Part shown: one piece after another, positions 1 to 7,470 of the stretch
How positions within the stretch are numbered: position 1 is the stretch's first letter
Layout: every line of letters starts with the position of its first letter
Source of the DNA: Synergistaceae bacterium
GTDB lineage: Bacteria; Synergistota; Synergistia; Synergistales; Aminobacteriaceae
Length of the DNA stretch: 19,838 bases
NCBI GenBank assembly: GCA_031273365.1
Contig: JAISSA010000088.1
Location: 1-19,838, forward strand
Direction: 5' to 3'
Notes under the pieces: generated by a model
The model's input: the letters and a program-made list of their open reading frames with translations, nothing else
Told to the model about the DNA's origin: nothing
Databases searched by the model: none
Translations under genes and position numbers: made by a program

Positions 1-1079
1 CCGGGGACGATCTTTTCGCCCATTTTTGGCGTCAACGTCCTGAAGCTTTGGGTCTCCGCCTCCTTCAAAAACATGTCGACGGATTCGTGCCAGGGGTGCA
101 ACGCCAGATCGAAAACGCCCCAATGTACAGGCAGCACCAGGGCAGCTCCCAGGTCCGACGCGGCCTGAACGGCCTGCCGGGGGAACATGTGGCTGCGCGG
201 CCATCCGGCGTTCCAGCCGTCGATTTCGATAACGGCCAGGTCGAAGGCGCCATATTCTTTTTTGAACCGGGCAAAGTGTTCTCCGTATCCCGTATCTCCG
301 CTCCAGAAGATGTTTTTCTGTCCGCCCCTGACGATATACGAAGTCCACAGCGTTTTATTTCTGTCGAAAAAACCCCGGCCTGAAAAATGGAGCCCTTCCA
401 CCGCCGTCACTTCCAAACCCTCTTCTCCGAATTTCTCGCCCCATTCGAGTTCGGTTATCCTGCCCGCGTCGATCCCCCAGCCCCGCAGCGCGGCTCCAAC
501 GCCGAGAGGAACGATAAAATGGCCTTTCTGGATGGAGCGGACGGTTTCTTTTTCCAGATGATCATAATGGTTGTGGGTGATGACGATATAATCCACGTCC
601 GGCAGATCTTCTCTTTTTATCGGGGCTTCGTCGTAACGTCGCGCCATAAAAGGCAGAGGCGCCGCATTGCCGAGCACCGGGTCGAACAACAGCCTTTTCC
701 CGTCGAGCTCCAGAATCGCCGCCGAGTGCCCGAGCCAGTATAAGGCGTAGTCGGAAGGCCGGGTGGGGAAAGACGATTTATTCAGCATGACTTTCGGGAG
801 CGGCCCGTCAGGAGCGTTTCGAGATTTTGTGAAAAACCTCAAAACGCTTGTCCTGCCGCCGGATACCCTGTCGAAATCGAAAACGATCGCCTCAGGGCTT
901 TGGAAAGCCCCGTTTTTGTAATAGCCGAGTTTTGCATAAGCGGCTTCTTCTTCGGCAGACGGAGCTTTCCCAAATTCGCCCCTGAGATAAAAGTAAACCG
1001 ACAGCGCGAGAATCGCCAGCAAAAACAACATGCACAAAATCACCTTCAATATTTTTCTCAATAATATTTTTCTCGACAT
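1..1079 (-). CDS. Membrane-anchored MBL-fold metal-dependent hydrolase (UlaG / NAPE-PLD-like), 3' end cut by window edge
   Basis: The minus strand reads open from an ATG at 1079 to the left edge, giving 359 residues with the C terminus missing. Residues 4-33 are a basic stretch followed by a hydrophobic segment (signal anchor or uncleaved signal peptide), so the enzyme domain probably lies on the periplasmic side. The domain opens with YWLGHSAAIL (114-123), typical of the UlaG/NAPE-PLD-like branch of metallo-beta-lactamase folds. The metal motif HNHYDH is at 169-174, followed by HFSGRG (231-236), SGDTGY (260-265) and PVHWG (317-321), which supply the remaining ligands (likely H231, D262, H319). 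All expected metal ligands are present, so the protein looks active; family members hydrolyse phosphodiester or lactone substrates, but the substrate here cannot be read. An in-frame TTG at 1091 lies closer to the GAGGAG ribosome binding site and could be the true start, adding four residues. It is divergent from pepA. Confidence 0.86.
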   Translation of the reverse strand, partial: MSRKILLRKILKVILCMLFLLAILALSVYFYLRGEFGKAPSAEEEAAYAKLGYYKNGAFQSPEAIVFDFDRVSGGRTSVLRFFTKSRNAPDGPLPKVMLNKSSFPTRPSDYALYWLGHSAAILELDGKRLLFDPVLGNAAPLPFMARRYDEAPIKREDLPDVDYIVITHNHYDHLEKETVRSIQKGHFIVPLGVGAALRGWGIDAGRITELEWGEKFGEEGLEVTAVEGLHFSGRGFFDRNKTLWTSYIVRGGQKNIFWSGDTGYGEHFARFKKEYGAFDLAVIEIDGWNAGWPRSHMFPRQAVQAASDLGAALVLPVHWGVFDLALHPWHESVDMFLKEAETQSFRTLTPKMGEKIVP

Positions 1080-1177
1080 TGTTTTTCGCAATATTCTCCT
1101 CGCTGTTGTTTGTTGCCGACCGGGGGATTGTCGCTCACAGCCAGCCTTTCGATTACGTCGGCCCTTTCCTGCTCTTA

Positions 1178-1183
1178 ATTATA
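1178..1183 (-). promoter_or_regulatory. Candidate -10 element for the MBL-fold hydrolase gene
   Basis: On the minus strand the sequence reads TATAAT, a perfect -10 hexamer, about 100 bases upstream of the hydrolase start. No recognisable -35 hexamer lies 16-18 bases further upstream, so this is a partial promoter call. It would give a 5' leader of roughly 90 bases. Confidence 0.4.
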
Positions 1184-1279
1184 CCTTCTTTTAATGACCC
1201 CTGACGCCGGAGTTTTCACCTTCGTTATCCGGCTCGAACACGCTGAACGTCCATTGTAACGTCGGCGAGGGCGGTCTTC

Positions 1280-1308
1280 TTGACAAAGATCTCCGTCGAT
1301 GAAATACT
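1280..1308 (+). promoter_or_regulatory. Sigma70-type promoter for pepA
   Basis: A perfect TTGACA (1280-1285) is followed after 17 bases by AATACT (1303-1308), four of six matches to the -10 consensus. Transcription would start near 1315, leaving a leader of about 30 bases before the aminopeptidase ATG at 1344. Hexamer quality, spacing and distance to the gene all fit a housekeeping promoter. Confidence 0.65.
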
Positions 1309-1343
1309 TTCCCGGGTATCGAGAAAGCGGGGGGCTCTGAAAG

Positions 1344-2885
1344 ATGAAACGTGCGAAGAAAACAAAGGTGGAGACAGACGTAAAGGTCGAAGAGGGCGTT
1401 CAGATTCTGCCGGCGGATTCCGTCGAAAGATGGAGGGGCGATGCCGTGCTGGTTCTGATGCACGAAGAAGACTGCAGGGAATGTACGGTGGCGGACCGCT
1501 GGTCTCCGTACGTCAGGACCCTCGTCAGGCGGAAGGACTTCGATGGAAAGAAGGACAGCCTGACGAAGGCGCCGCTGTTCGATGGGGACGTGGGCAACCT
1601 TTACGTCGCGGGGCTCGGCAGACTCGAGGACTTCACCCCGGCCCGGCTGCGCGACGCCCTGACCGTGGCGCTGCGTCGCGTGGGTCGGGAGCGCAACGGG
1701 TCCGTCCTGATCCTCTCCGAAAAAACGGGTCCCGAAGCGGACGTCATACTCGGCGAGGCCGTCGAGCTCTGTGGTTACGCCTTCGACAAATACATGTCAA
1801 AAAAGGACAGGGACGAAAAGGACGACGATGAGAAAGCGCCTGCTTTTTCTCTGCGCGAGGTTTGCGTCCCCGAATCCGGCCTCACGAAGGAAGCGAAGTC
1901 GCGGATCGAGGTGGGCCGCATCTTTGCCTCGGCCCAGAAAACCGCACGCGATCTGGCCAACGAGCCGGGCAACGTCATAAATCCCGTCGTGCTTGCGGAG
2001 TACGCCGTTTCGTTTGCCGAAAAACATGGACTGTCCTGCGAGGTCTGGGACGAAAAGCGGCTGGAGTCCGAGCGCATGGGCGCGCTTTTGGCCGTGGGGC
2101 AGGGCTCGAAGACGCCGCCTCGCCTGATCCATCTGACCTGCGCTCCCCGCGGGGGGGCGAAGAAGAAGGTGGTCTTCGTGGGGAAGGGCATTACCTTCGA
2201 CAGCGGCGGTCTGGACCTGAAGCCCGCGGACTTCATGAAGACCATGAAGGGGGATAAGACGGGGGCCTGCAACGTCATCGGCGTCATGCAGGGCGTGGCC
2301 GCTCTGGCGCCGGACGTGGAGGTGCACGGCATTCTCGCCGTGGCCGAGAACATGCCGTCGGGAACCGCTCTGCGCCCCGACGACATCATTCGCGCCCGCA
2401 ACGGCAAAACGATCGAGATCGACAACACCGACGCCGAGGGGCGCCTCGTCCTGGCGGACGCTCTGTGCCTTGCCAGCGAGCTGGAGCCGGACGTCATCAT
2501 CGACATGGCGACGCTGACCGGCGCATGCGCCGTCGCGCTGGGGAGCTGGACCGCGGGGCTGTTCACGATGGACGACGCCCTCTGCGACGCCCTCTGCGCC
2601 GCCGGACGGAGGAGGGGCGAGCGCTTCTGGCGTCTGCCGCTGGACGACGAAAAGATCGGCGAGACGCTGAAGTCGAAGTTCGCCGACCTCGTCAACGGGG
2701 CGGGCCGGTACGGCGGCGCGACCTTCGCCGCGATGTTCCTGAGCGAGTTCGTCGAAAAGGGAATCCCCTGGGCGCACCTCGACATCGCCGGCGTCGATTT
2801 TTATAAGGAGGCGTGGGGCGTCTGCTCCGCGGGCGCGTCCGCGTGGGGCGTCCGTACCTGTCTGGATTTCGTCTCGAACCTGTAA
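1344..2885 (+). CDS. pepA: Leucyl aminopeptidase (peptidase family M17)
   Basis: A 513-residue protein of normal length for PepA, a cytosolic hexameric two-metal exopeptidase that removes N-terminal residues from peptides. The catalytic domain is fully conserved. K281, D286, D304, D363 and E365 match the metal ligands of bovine lens enzyme (K250, D255, D273, D332, E334), and K293 and R367 match catalytic K262 and bicarbonate-binding R336, all with the same offset of 31. The family signature NTDAEGRL is at 361-368. The N-terminal domain (about 15-150) is joined to the catalytic part by an unusually charged linker rich in Lys and Asp (151-165). The ribosome binding site is weak (GAAAG directly before the ATG), so the start is slightly uncertain. 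The gene has its own promoter and terminator and appears to be monocistronic. Confidence 0.97.
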   Translation: MKRAKKTKVETDVKVEEGVQILPADSVERWRGDAVLVLMHEEDCRECTVADRWSPYVRTLVRRKDFDGKKDSLTKAPLFDGDVGNLYVAGLGRLEDFTPARLRDALTVALRRVGRERNGSVLILSEKTGPEADVILGEAVELCGYAFDKYMSKKDRDEKDDDEKAPAFSLREVCVPESGLTKEAKSRIEVGRIFASAQKTARDLANEPGNVINPVVLAEYAVSFAEKHGLSCEVWDEKRLESERMGALLAVGQGSKTPPRLIHLTCAPRGGAKKKVVFVGKGITFDSGGLDLKPADFMKTMKGDKTGACNVIGVMQGVAALAPDVEVHGILAVAENMPSGTALRPDDIIRARNGKTIEIDNTDAEGRLVLADALCLASELEPDVIIDMATLTGACAVALGSWTAGLFTMDDALCDALCAAGRRRGERFWRLPLDDEKIGETLKSKFADLVNGAGRYGGATFAAMFLSEFVEKGIPWAHLDIAGVDFYKEAWGVCSAGASAWGVRTCLDFVSNL

Positions 2886-2929
2886 AGCGCGTCGGGGCGA
2901 CGGGCAGTAAAGCACAACACGAAAACAGC

Positions 2930-2957
2930 AGCGGCTCTCCCCGGGGAGTCGCTTTTT
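2930..2957 (+). terminator. Rho-independent terminator after pepA
   Basis: AGCGGCTC (2930-2937) pairs with GAGTCGCT (2946-2953), with one G-T wobble, around a short C/G-rich loop, and is followed directly by TTTTT. It lies 45 bases after the pepA stop codon and fits an intrinsic terminator. Confidence 0.7.
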
Positions 2958-3235
2958 GTATTCGTTCAAACTCCGCATCGCCCACCCGGGCAAAAGCCGG
3001 TGCGATACTTCGGGGGTTCCAGAGGGGGCAGCCGAGGCCCGGGGCCGGGCGAGCGCGGGAACACGTTCCCCCGACCCCATGGGCCTGAACGGTTACAGAG
3101 TCGCAAATTCTCACAGTTTATAGTATATTTGCGAGGTTCTTTCAGGCTACTATTTTCTTCAAATTATTTTCAGAAAAAGTTGATAATATAAAGTTGATAA
3201 TATCCTGAGCACACATTCTGTGGAGGTTTTGAAGA
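2958..3235. other. Non-coding gap between pepA and the moxR operon
   Basis: About 280 bases without a credible gene. The first half is GC-rich and holds an imperfect hairpin (2977-3006, ATCGC..ACC..GG paired with CC..GGT..GCGAT around an AAAA loop) and a small inverted repeat GGGAAC-AC-GTTCCC (3057-3070). From about 3100 the composition switches to strongly AT-rich, as expected of the promoter region of the following operon. Candidate hexamers there are weak: TTGCGA (3129-3134) with TATTTT (3151-3156), and GATAAT (3182-3187) with TTCAAA (3158-3163). I would not choose between them. Confidence 0.5.
3176..3203 (+). repeat. Perfect tandem duplication of a 14-bp AT-rich unit upstream of moxR
   Basis: The unit AAAGTTGATAATAT occurs twice head to tail with no mismatch (3176-3189 and 3190-3203). 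Each copy carries a TTGATA and a GATAAT, so it supplies overlapping -35-like and -10-like hexamers just 33 bases before the moxR start. It could be a duplicated promoter element, a regulator site or a slippage product. Confidence 0.75.
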
Positions 3236-4210
3236 TTGCCGATGAATACTTTTAAACTGAACGACTCCCGCGTATCTGCCTTCAACGTATCCAATCCCCG
3301 AATCGGGGATGCGCTTGGTCAGCTGTCCGCGACTCTGCACGGCAAGGATGACGCTTTGATAAAGGTTCTGGCGTGCATGTTTTCGAACGGGCACCTTTTG
3401 CTGGAGGACCTGCCCGGTCTGGGCAAGACCACGCTGGCCATCGCGGTGGCGCGCCTTCTGGGGCTGAGCTTTGGACGCATCCAGTGCACGAACGACCTTC
3501 TGCCCACGGACGTGACGGGGCTCAACATCTTTAAAATGGAAAAGGGCGAATTTGAGTTCCATCCGGGCCCGATCTTCAACAACCTGGTGCTGGTCGACGA
3601 GATCAACCGCGCGACGCCCAAGACGCAGAGCGCCCTGCTGGAGGCGATGGGGGAGGAACAGGCCACGATCGACGGCACGACGTACCGGATGCCCCGGCCC
3701 TTTTTCGTCGTCGCCACGCAGAATCCCGTGGAGCATTCCGGGACCTTCCCCCTGCCGGAATCTCAGATGGACCGATTCATGATGAAGGTCTCCATCGGGT
3801 ACCCGCCCCGGGACGCCGAGCGCGAAATCCTGCGGGTCGGCAGTCAGAAAGAGGAGCTGGAGAACCTTCCCGCCCTCTTTGATCCCGATGAAATTTTGCG
3901 AATTCAGAAAACGACGGATCGGGAAATTCGGGTCTCCGACAAAATCCTGGACTACGTGCTGGAGGTGACCGAAAAGACGCGCGCCCACCCGAACATCGCC
4001 GCGGGCATCTCGACTCGCGGCGCGATGTCCCTGCTCTCTCTGGCGAAGACGGCGGCGTGGATGCAGAACCGCGACTACGTGCTGCCGGAGGACGTCAGGG
4101 TTATGGCCGAAGACGTGCTGCTCCACCGGATACAGCTGCGGCAGGGAACGGAATCCGTCAAACGAGAGACGCTGCGCGCGATCTTCCAGGAGGTGTCCAC
4201 CATCGTATGA
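3236..4210 (+). CDS. MoxR-family AAA+ ATPase
   Basis: A 324-residue protein matching MoxR ATPases over its full length. It shows the Walker A loop DLPGLGKTT (58-66), Walker B LVLVDEI (117-123), the family stretch RATPKTQSALLEAM (125-138), the sensor-1 asparagine in ATQNP (160-164) with E166 soon after, a DR pair at 179-180, and the C-terminal lid with STRGAMSL (259-266). MoxR proteins act as cytosolic chaperones that help assemble or activate partner proteins, usually encoded alongside DUF58 and transglutaminase or von Willebrand proteins, as here. The TTG start at 3236 is preferred because GGAGG (3222-3226) lies nine bases before it; the ATG at 3242 would be 15 bases away. Its stop overlaps the next start as ATGA, so this is the first gene of a translationally coupled operon. 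Confidence 0.95.
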   Translation: MPMNTFKLNDSRVSAFNVSNPRIGDALGQLSATLHGKDDALIKVLACMFSNGHLLLEDLPGLGKTTLAIAVARLLGLSFGRIQCTNDLLPTDVTGLNIFKMEKGEFEFHPGPIFNNLVLVDEINRATPKTQSALLEAMGEEQATIDGTTYRMPRPFFVVATQNPVEHSGTFPLPESQMDRFMMKVSIGYPPRDAEREILRVGSQKEELENLPALFDPDEILRIQKTTDREIRVSDKILDYVLEVTEKTRAHPNIAAGISTRGAMSLLSLAKTAAWMQNRDYVLPEDVRVMAEDVLLHRIQLRQGTESVKRETLRAIFQEVSTIV

Positions 4211-5154
4211 GCAAAAACCGTCGTATGAGCGAAAATTCCAGCGCTCCGCAGGAGCCCGAACGGGCGGCCAGGTGGAAGGACGTCATCCGGGTGCGTCGCC
4301 CGGGATCGGTCTACATCGCGATTTCGATCGTTCTCGGAGTCGTCGCGGTGAACAGCACGAACAACCTCCTCTACCTCGTCACGACCGTGCTGCTGGGCTA
4401 CATGCTCGGCTCGGGCGTGGCGGGGCGGCGCAACGTCCGCAGCGCCGAGGTCTCCCTGACCTTCCCCGACGAGGTCTACGCGCACGTTCCCTGCCCCGTA
4501 TCCGTGCACGTGCGCAACAAAAACCGCTTCGCCTCCCTTTTCCTCATCGACGTTTCCCTGGGGGAAGGAAGCGCCTTTTTCGGGTCGATTCCTCCGGGGC
4601 AGACCGAGAGCAAAACCCTTTTCATCACCTTCCCCGTCCGGGGGCGGCGCGTGGTCGACGACGACGTCAGGCTCTCGTCCATCTATCCGTTCAATTTCTT
4701 CGTGCGCTGGTGGGCGACGGACTGCCGGGAGGACGTAACGGTCTTTCCATACCCCCTGCGCTGCGAGGGGGACGCCGTCTTCGTTCAGGAGGGCCCGGAC
4801 GACGACCGCGACGCGGCCGCTCCCATCGGCGACGCGGACGTCGTGGGGGTGAGGGCCTACGTCGAGGGCGACTCCATGAAGCGCATCCACTGGAAGTCGT
4901 CCGCGCGAACGGGAAAGCTGAAGACGCGCCTCTACGACGGAGGAGGGGCGCAGAGCGGAAGGATCATCGACATGGACCGTCTTCTTGCCGACGAGGTGGA
5001 ACGGGGGCTTTCCATGGCGGCGTGGACGATCACGGAGTCCATGAAGTCGGGGGCCGCCGTCGGGATGCGCTGGCGCGACCGGGTCATCCCCCCTGCCGCG
5101 GGACGGACCCACAAACTCGAACTTCTGAGGAGGCTGGCTCTTTATGTTGCCTGA
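4207..5154 (+). CDS. DUF58 domain membrane protein
   Basis: This 315-residue protein starts at the ATG that overlaps the moxR stop (ATGA), with AGGAGG at 4188-4193. A second in-frame ATG at 4225 is possible. Two hydrophobic segments (about 34-51 and 54-73) place it in the inner membrane. A beta-rich middle (80-190) is followed by the conserved DUF58 core, GVRAYVEGDSMKRIHWKSSA (214-233), whose DSMKRIHWKSSAR part fits the family's GD..R.I.W..SAR pattern. The biochemical role of DUF58 proteins is not established; their constant association with MoxR ATPases suggests they are MoxR clients or partners. The 3' end overlaps the transglutaminase start by 11 bases. The open frame extends upstream inside moxR, but that part reads as a shadow. 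Confidence 0.93.
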   Translation: MSKNRRMSENSSAPQEPERAARWKDVIRVRRPGSVYIAISIVLGVVAVNSTNNLLYLVTTVLLGYMLGSGVAGRRNVRSAEVSLTFPDEVYAHVPCPVSVHVRNKNRFASLFLIDVSLGEGSAFFGSIPPGQTESKTLFITFPVRGRRVVDDDVRLSSIYPFNFFVRWWATDCREDVTVFPYPLRCEGDAVFVQEGPDDDRDAAAPIGDADVVGVRAYVEGDSMKRIHWKSSARTGKLKTRLYDGGGAQSGRIIDMDRLLADEVERGLSMAAWTITESMKSGAAVGMRWRDRVIPPAAGRTHKLELLRRLALYVA

Positions 5155-7144
5155 GTCCGGGGCGCTTCGGTTCTCCGACGCCCGGTTTTCCCTGCGATTC
5201 CTGCTGAACGTCTGCGCGTTCTGCTGTGCGTCCCTGTCCTTTTTTATGGGGGTGGAGGTGATCGGCCGGCCCTGGGTGCTTATTTTTCCGATTTTCCCGG
5301 CGCTCGCCGTCTTTCTGGAGTGGAACGACCTGCCCCACCCTCCGCGGCTTTTCCTCAACCTCGCCGCGGTCGTCACTCTGCTCGCCATTTTTTCCCGCGT
5401 TCGGCGCAACTACATCGTGGAGGCCCTCATGGAGGCCATCCTTCTGATGACGGCCATCAAGATGCTCGAAAAAAAGGGGCCCCGCGACTACGTTCAGGTT
5501 ACGGCGCTCGCCCTTGCCTCGGTCGTCGCCTACGCGATGCTCTCCGTCGAAAAAACGTTCATTTTATACTGTTTCGGGCTCTCGCTGTTCTGCAGCCTGT
5601 CTCTGATCCTGTCCGCCTGGCTTTCGAAGGAGCCGGACGCCCGTCTCGCCCCGCGGGAGCTGAGGCAGCTCTGTATGCGCGTGGTTTCGCTTTTTGGACT
5701 GATGCTGCCCCTCAGCCTTCTGCTTTTTTACCTGATGCCGCGCACGGCCAGGCCCATTTTCGGGATGCGTGGACAGTACGGAACGGCCAGCACGGGTTTT
5801 TCCGACCAGGTGCAGCCCGGCGACGCCACCGCCATCCAGAGCAGCAGGAGGCTTTCCTTTCGCGCCGTGACGGAACCGCTCCCGGAGAACCGCACGCCCT
5901 ACTGGCGCGGCATGGTCCTCGACGTGTTCGACGGACGCATGTGGATCGCGGGCCGGGGGGGGAGCGGCCGGCAGCCTTTCGTCCCGGACGGAGACGCGCC
6001 GCGCGTCGTGCAGGAGATCTTTCTGGAGCCGGGCAATCGGGGCGTTCTCTTCGCCCTCGATCATCCCGTCTCCGTTTCGGGGATCGACGTCCTCGACCGC
6101 GGCGACGGGATGTATCTGTACCAGTCCCGCAACGTGGGGCGAAGGCTTCAGTACGAGGCCGTATCGCACCTGTCGTCCCGGATGCGGCCGGTCAGCCCGA
6201 ACTTCGACAGAAACAACCGCACCCTCGCGATCCCTCCGGACTTCATTCCCCGCCTCCGGCCCGTCGTGGCGGATTTGACGCGGGGCATGAGCGACAGGGA
6301 GAAGGCGGAGGCCGTCATGCGGTACCTGGCCCCTCCCGCGTTCGAGTACTCGCTCTCGGGATTGCCCCCCGACCCGCGAAACGCCATCGAGGAGTTCATC
6401 TTCACCACCCGGCAGGGCAACTGCGAGTACTTCGCCTCCGCCATGGGCGTCATGCTGCGTATGGCGGGCGTTCCGTCGCGGCTGGTGAGCGGCTACATGG
6501 GCGGCGTTTACAACGAGGTCGGCGGGTACTACATCGTGCAGGAGGAGAAAGCGCACGTCTGGGTGGAGGCCTGGGACGGGGCGGAGGGAGCCTGGGTGCG
6601 TTACGACCCCACGCCCGCCGGTGGGGCGCTCGCGGCGGACGACTTCAACGCCCTCGAATTTTATCTGGACATGCTGGACTACCAGTGGTCGAAGCTCATC
6701 GTCAACTACAACTGGGAGGTTCAGGCGGACCTGTTGCAGGACCTGCGGGAGGTTTTGCGCAACCCGCGCGCGTCCCTCACCCCCACGAGGGACGGAATGC
6801 TCCGACTGGGCTCGGCCCTCTCGGGCCCCGCCATCGCCGGCGTGGTCATCGCCCTCTGCGGGATGCTCTTTTACCTTGTGCGCGGACTTCGGAGCCGGCG
6901 GCCCGAGATCGTTCTGCTGCACCGTTTTCAGCGCGGAATGCAGCGCCACGGTTACGTCCGGCATAAAAGCGAGGGGCTCGAAGAATTTCTGGCGCGCGTC
7001 GACGACGAGGGGCTCAGGGCCCTTGCCCTGCCCTTCGTCCGCCGTTTCGAGGAATTCTATTTCAGGGACGGCGTGATGGACGCCGCCGCACGAAACGCCC
7101 TGCGGGACCGAGTCGCACAGATTGCCCGGTATAAAAAAACATGA
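5144..7144 (+). CDS. TgpA-type membrane transglutaminase-like protein (DUF3488 / transglutaminase core / DUF4129-like tail)
   Basis: A 666-residue protein with AGGAGG ten bases before its ATG. About six hydrophobic segments (roughly 17-40, 44-58, 68-84, 118-134, 139-160, 179-198) form the N-terminal membrane domain. A periplasmic region follows with a transglutaminase/cysteine-protease-like core. Its triad is visible: C427 in GNCEYFA, H471 in AHVWVEAW and D488 in YDPTP. A further helix (about 561-580) returns the chain to the cytoplasm, where residues 590-645 resemble the DUF4129-type tail of TgpA proteins. The family includes Pseudomonas TgpA, which has reported in vitro transglutaminase activity; the substrate in other bacteria is unknown. 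Full length and an intact triad suggest a working enzyme. It is the last gene of the operon with moxR and DUF58. Confidence 0.95.
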   Translation: MLPESGALRFSDARFSLRFLLNVCAFCCASLSFFMGVEVIGRPWVLIFPIFPALAVFLEWNDLPHPPRLFLNLAAVVTLLAIFSRVRRNYIVEALMEAILLMTAIKMLEKKGPRDYVQVTALALASVVAYAMLSVEKTFILYCFGLSLFCSLSLILSAWLSKEPDARLAPRELRQLCMRVVSLFGLMLPLSLLLFYLMPRTARPIFGMRGQYGTASTGFSDQVQPGDATAIQSSRRLSFRAVTEPLPENRTPYWRGMVLDVFDGRMWIAGRGGSGRQPFVPDGDAPRVVQEIFLEPGNRGVLFALDHPVSVSGIDVLDRGDGMYLYQSRNVGRRLQYEAVSHLSSRMRPVSPNFDRNNRTLAIPPDFIPRLRPVVADLTRGMSDREKAEAVMRYLAPPAFEYSLSGLPPDPRNAIEEFIFTTRQGNCEYFASAMGVMLRMAGVPSRLVSGYMGGVYNEVGGYYIVQEEKAHVWVEAWDGAEGAWVRYDPTPAGGALAADDFNALEFYLDMLDYQWSKLIVNYNWEVQADLLQDLREVLRNPRASLTPTRDGMLRLGSALSGPAIAGVVIALCGMLFYLVRGLRSRRPEIVLLHRFQRGMQRHGYVRHKSEGLEEFLARVDDEGLRALALPFVRRFEEFYFRDGVMDAAARNALRDRVAQIARYKKT

Positions 7145-7165
7145 CGGTGCAGTTGCTTCAGGAAA

Positions 7166-7263
7166 AGGGCGAGAGGGTACTTCCCCTCCACTGCGACCCG
7201 AACCCGTTTGCCACTGAAAAGAGGGTGGCGGCTCTCCGTTCCGGTGAAGCACCCTCTCGCCCT
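7166..7263 (+). repeat. Long inverted repeat with nested hairpin downstream of the transglutaminase gene
   Basis: AGGGCGAGAGGGT (7166-7178) is perfectly complementary to ACCCTCTCGCCCT (7251-7263). The helix continues inward with CTTC/GAAG and CC/GG after single mismatches. The enclosed sequence contains GCCAC (7210-7214) pairing with GTGGC (7225-7229). The RNA would form a long stem carrying at least one inner hairpin. It is not followed by a T-run, so it is not a standard intrinsic terminator. It may be a structured 3' UTR, a small RNA or a miniature repeat element. Confidence 0.7.
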
Positions 7264-7284
7264 GAGTCAACTTAATAGTCACAT

Positions 7285-7341
7285 AACGGGGTCAGGGGAC
7301 GAGTCCCCTGCGGGGTATGGGGCGGAGCCCCGTGGTTTTGG
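7285..7341 (+). repeat. Dispersed two-hairpin intergenic repeat, copy 1
   Basis: The copy begins AACGGGGTCAGGGGAC and contains a first palindrome with arms CAGGGGAC/GTCCCCTG around GA and a second with arms GGGGC/GCCCC around GGA. It shares its 5' half nearly base for base with the copy at 11741 and, inverted, with those at 14484 and 19235. It lies in the gap after the transglutaminase operon. Confidence 0.85.
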
Positions 7342-7400
7342 GCATAAGCTTTGGTTTGAGAAGAAGACGCATTCGTCACAAAACTTTCACACAGGGCGAG

Positions 7401-7436
7401 TATAATACGAACTAATTCCTGCAAGGGAATTTTTTT
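7401..7436 (+). promoter_or_regulatory. -10 element followed by a terminator-like hairpin in the leader of the efflux operon
   Basis: A perfect TATAAT (7401-7406) lies 65 bases before the adaptor ATG; no good -35 is visible. Starting only about one base after the expected transcription start, AATTCC (7414-7419) pairs with GGAATT (7426-7431) around a six-base loop, and T's run from 7430 to 7436. The hairpin may end read-through from upstream, or act as an early attenuator. The stem is short and two-thirds A/T, so its strength is doubtful. Confidence 0.4.
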
Positions 7437-7470
7437 AGTTTTTATTATTTTCGCGGGAGGATTGTGAAGG

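Noticed and set aside
1797..3080. Long minus-strand frames opposite pepA, and similar ones opposite moxR, DUF58, the transglutaminase and the ankyrin genes
   Set aside because: They overlap well-supported genes, lack ribosome binding sites and have no recognisable domains.
4057..4206. N-terminal extension of the DUF58 gene into moxR
   Set aside because: The added residues are the off-frame reading of moxR; the ATGA overlap at 4207 is the natural coupled start.
7166..7263. Cobalamin or other known riboswitch in the long stem region
   Set aside because: A GCCACTG and a GGAGAGCC-like string on the opposite strand recall B12 elements, but the order and flanking conserved blocks are wrong.
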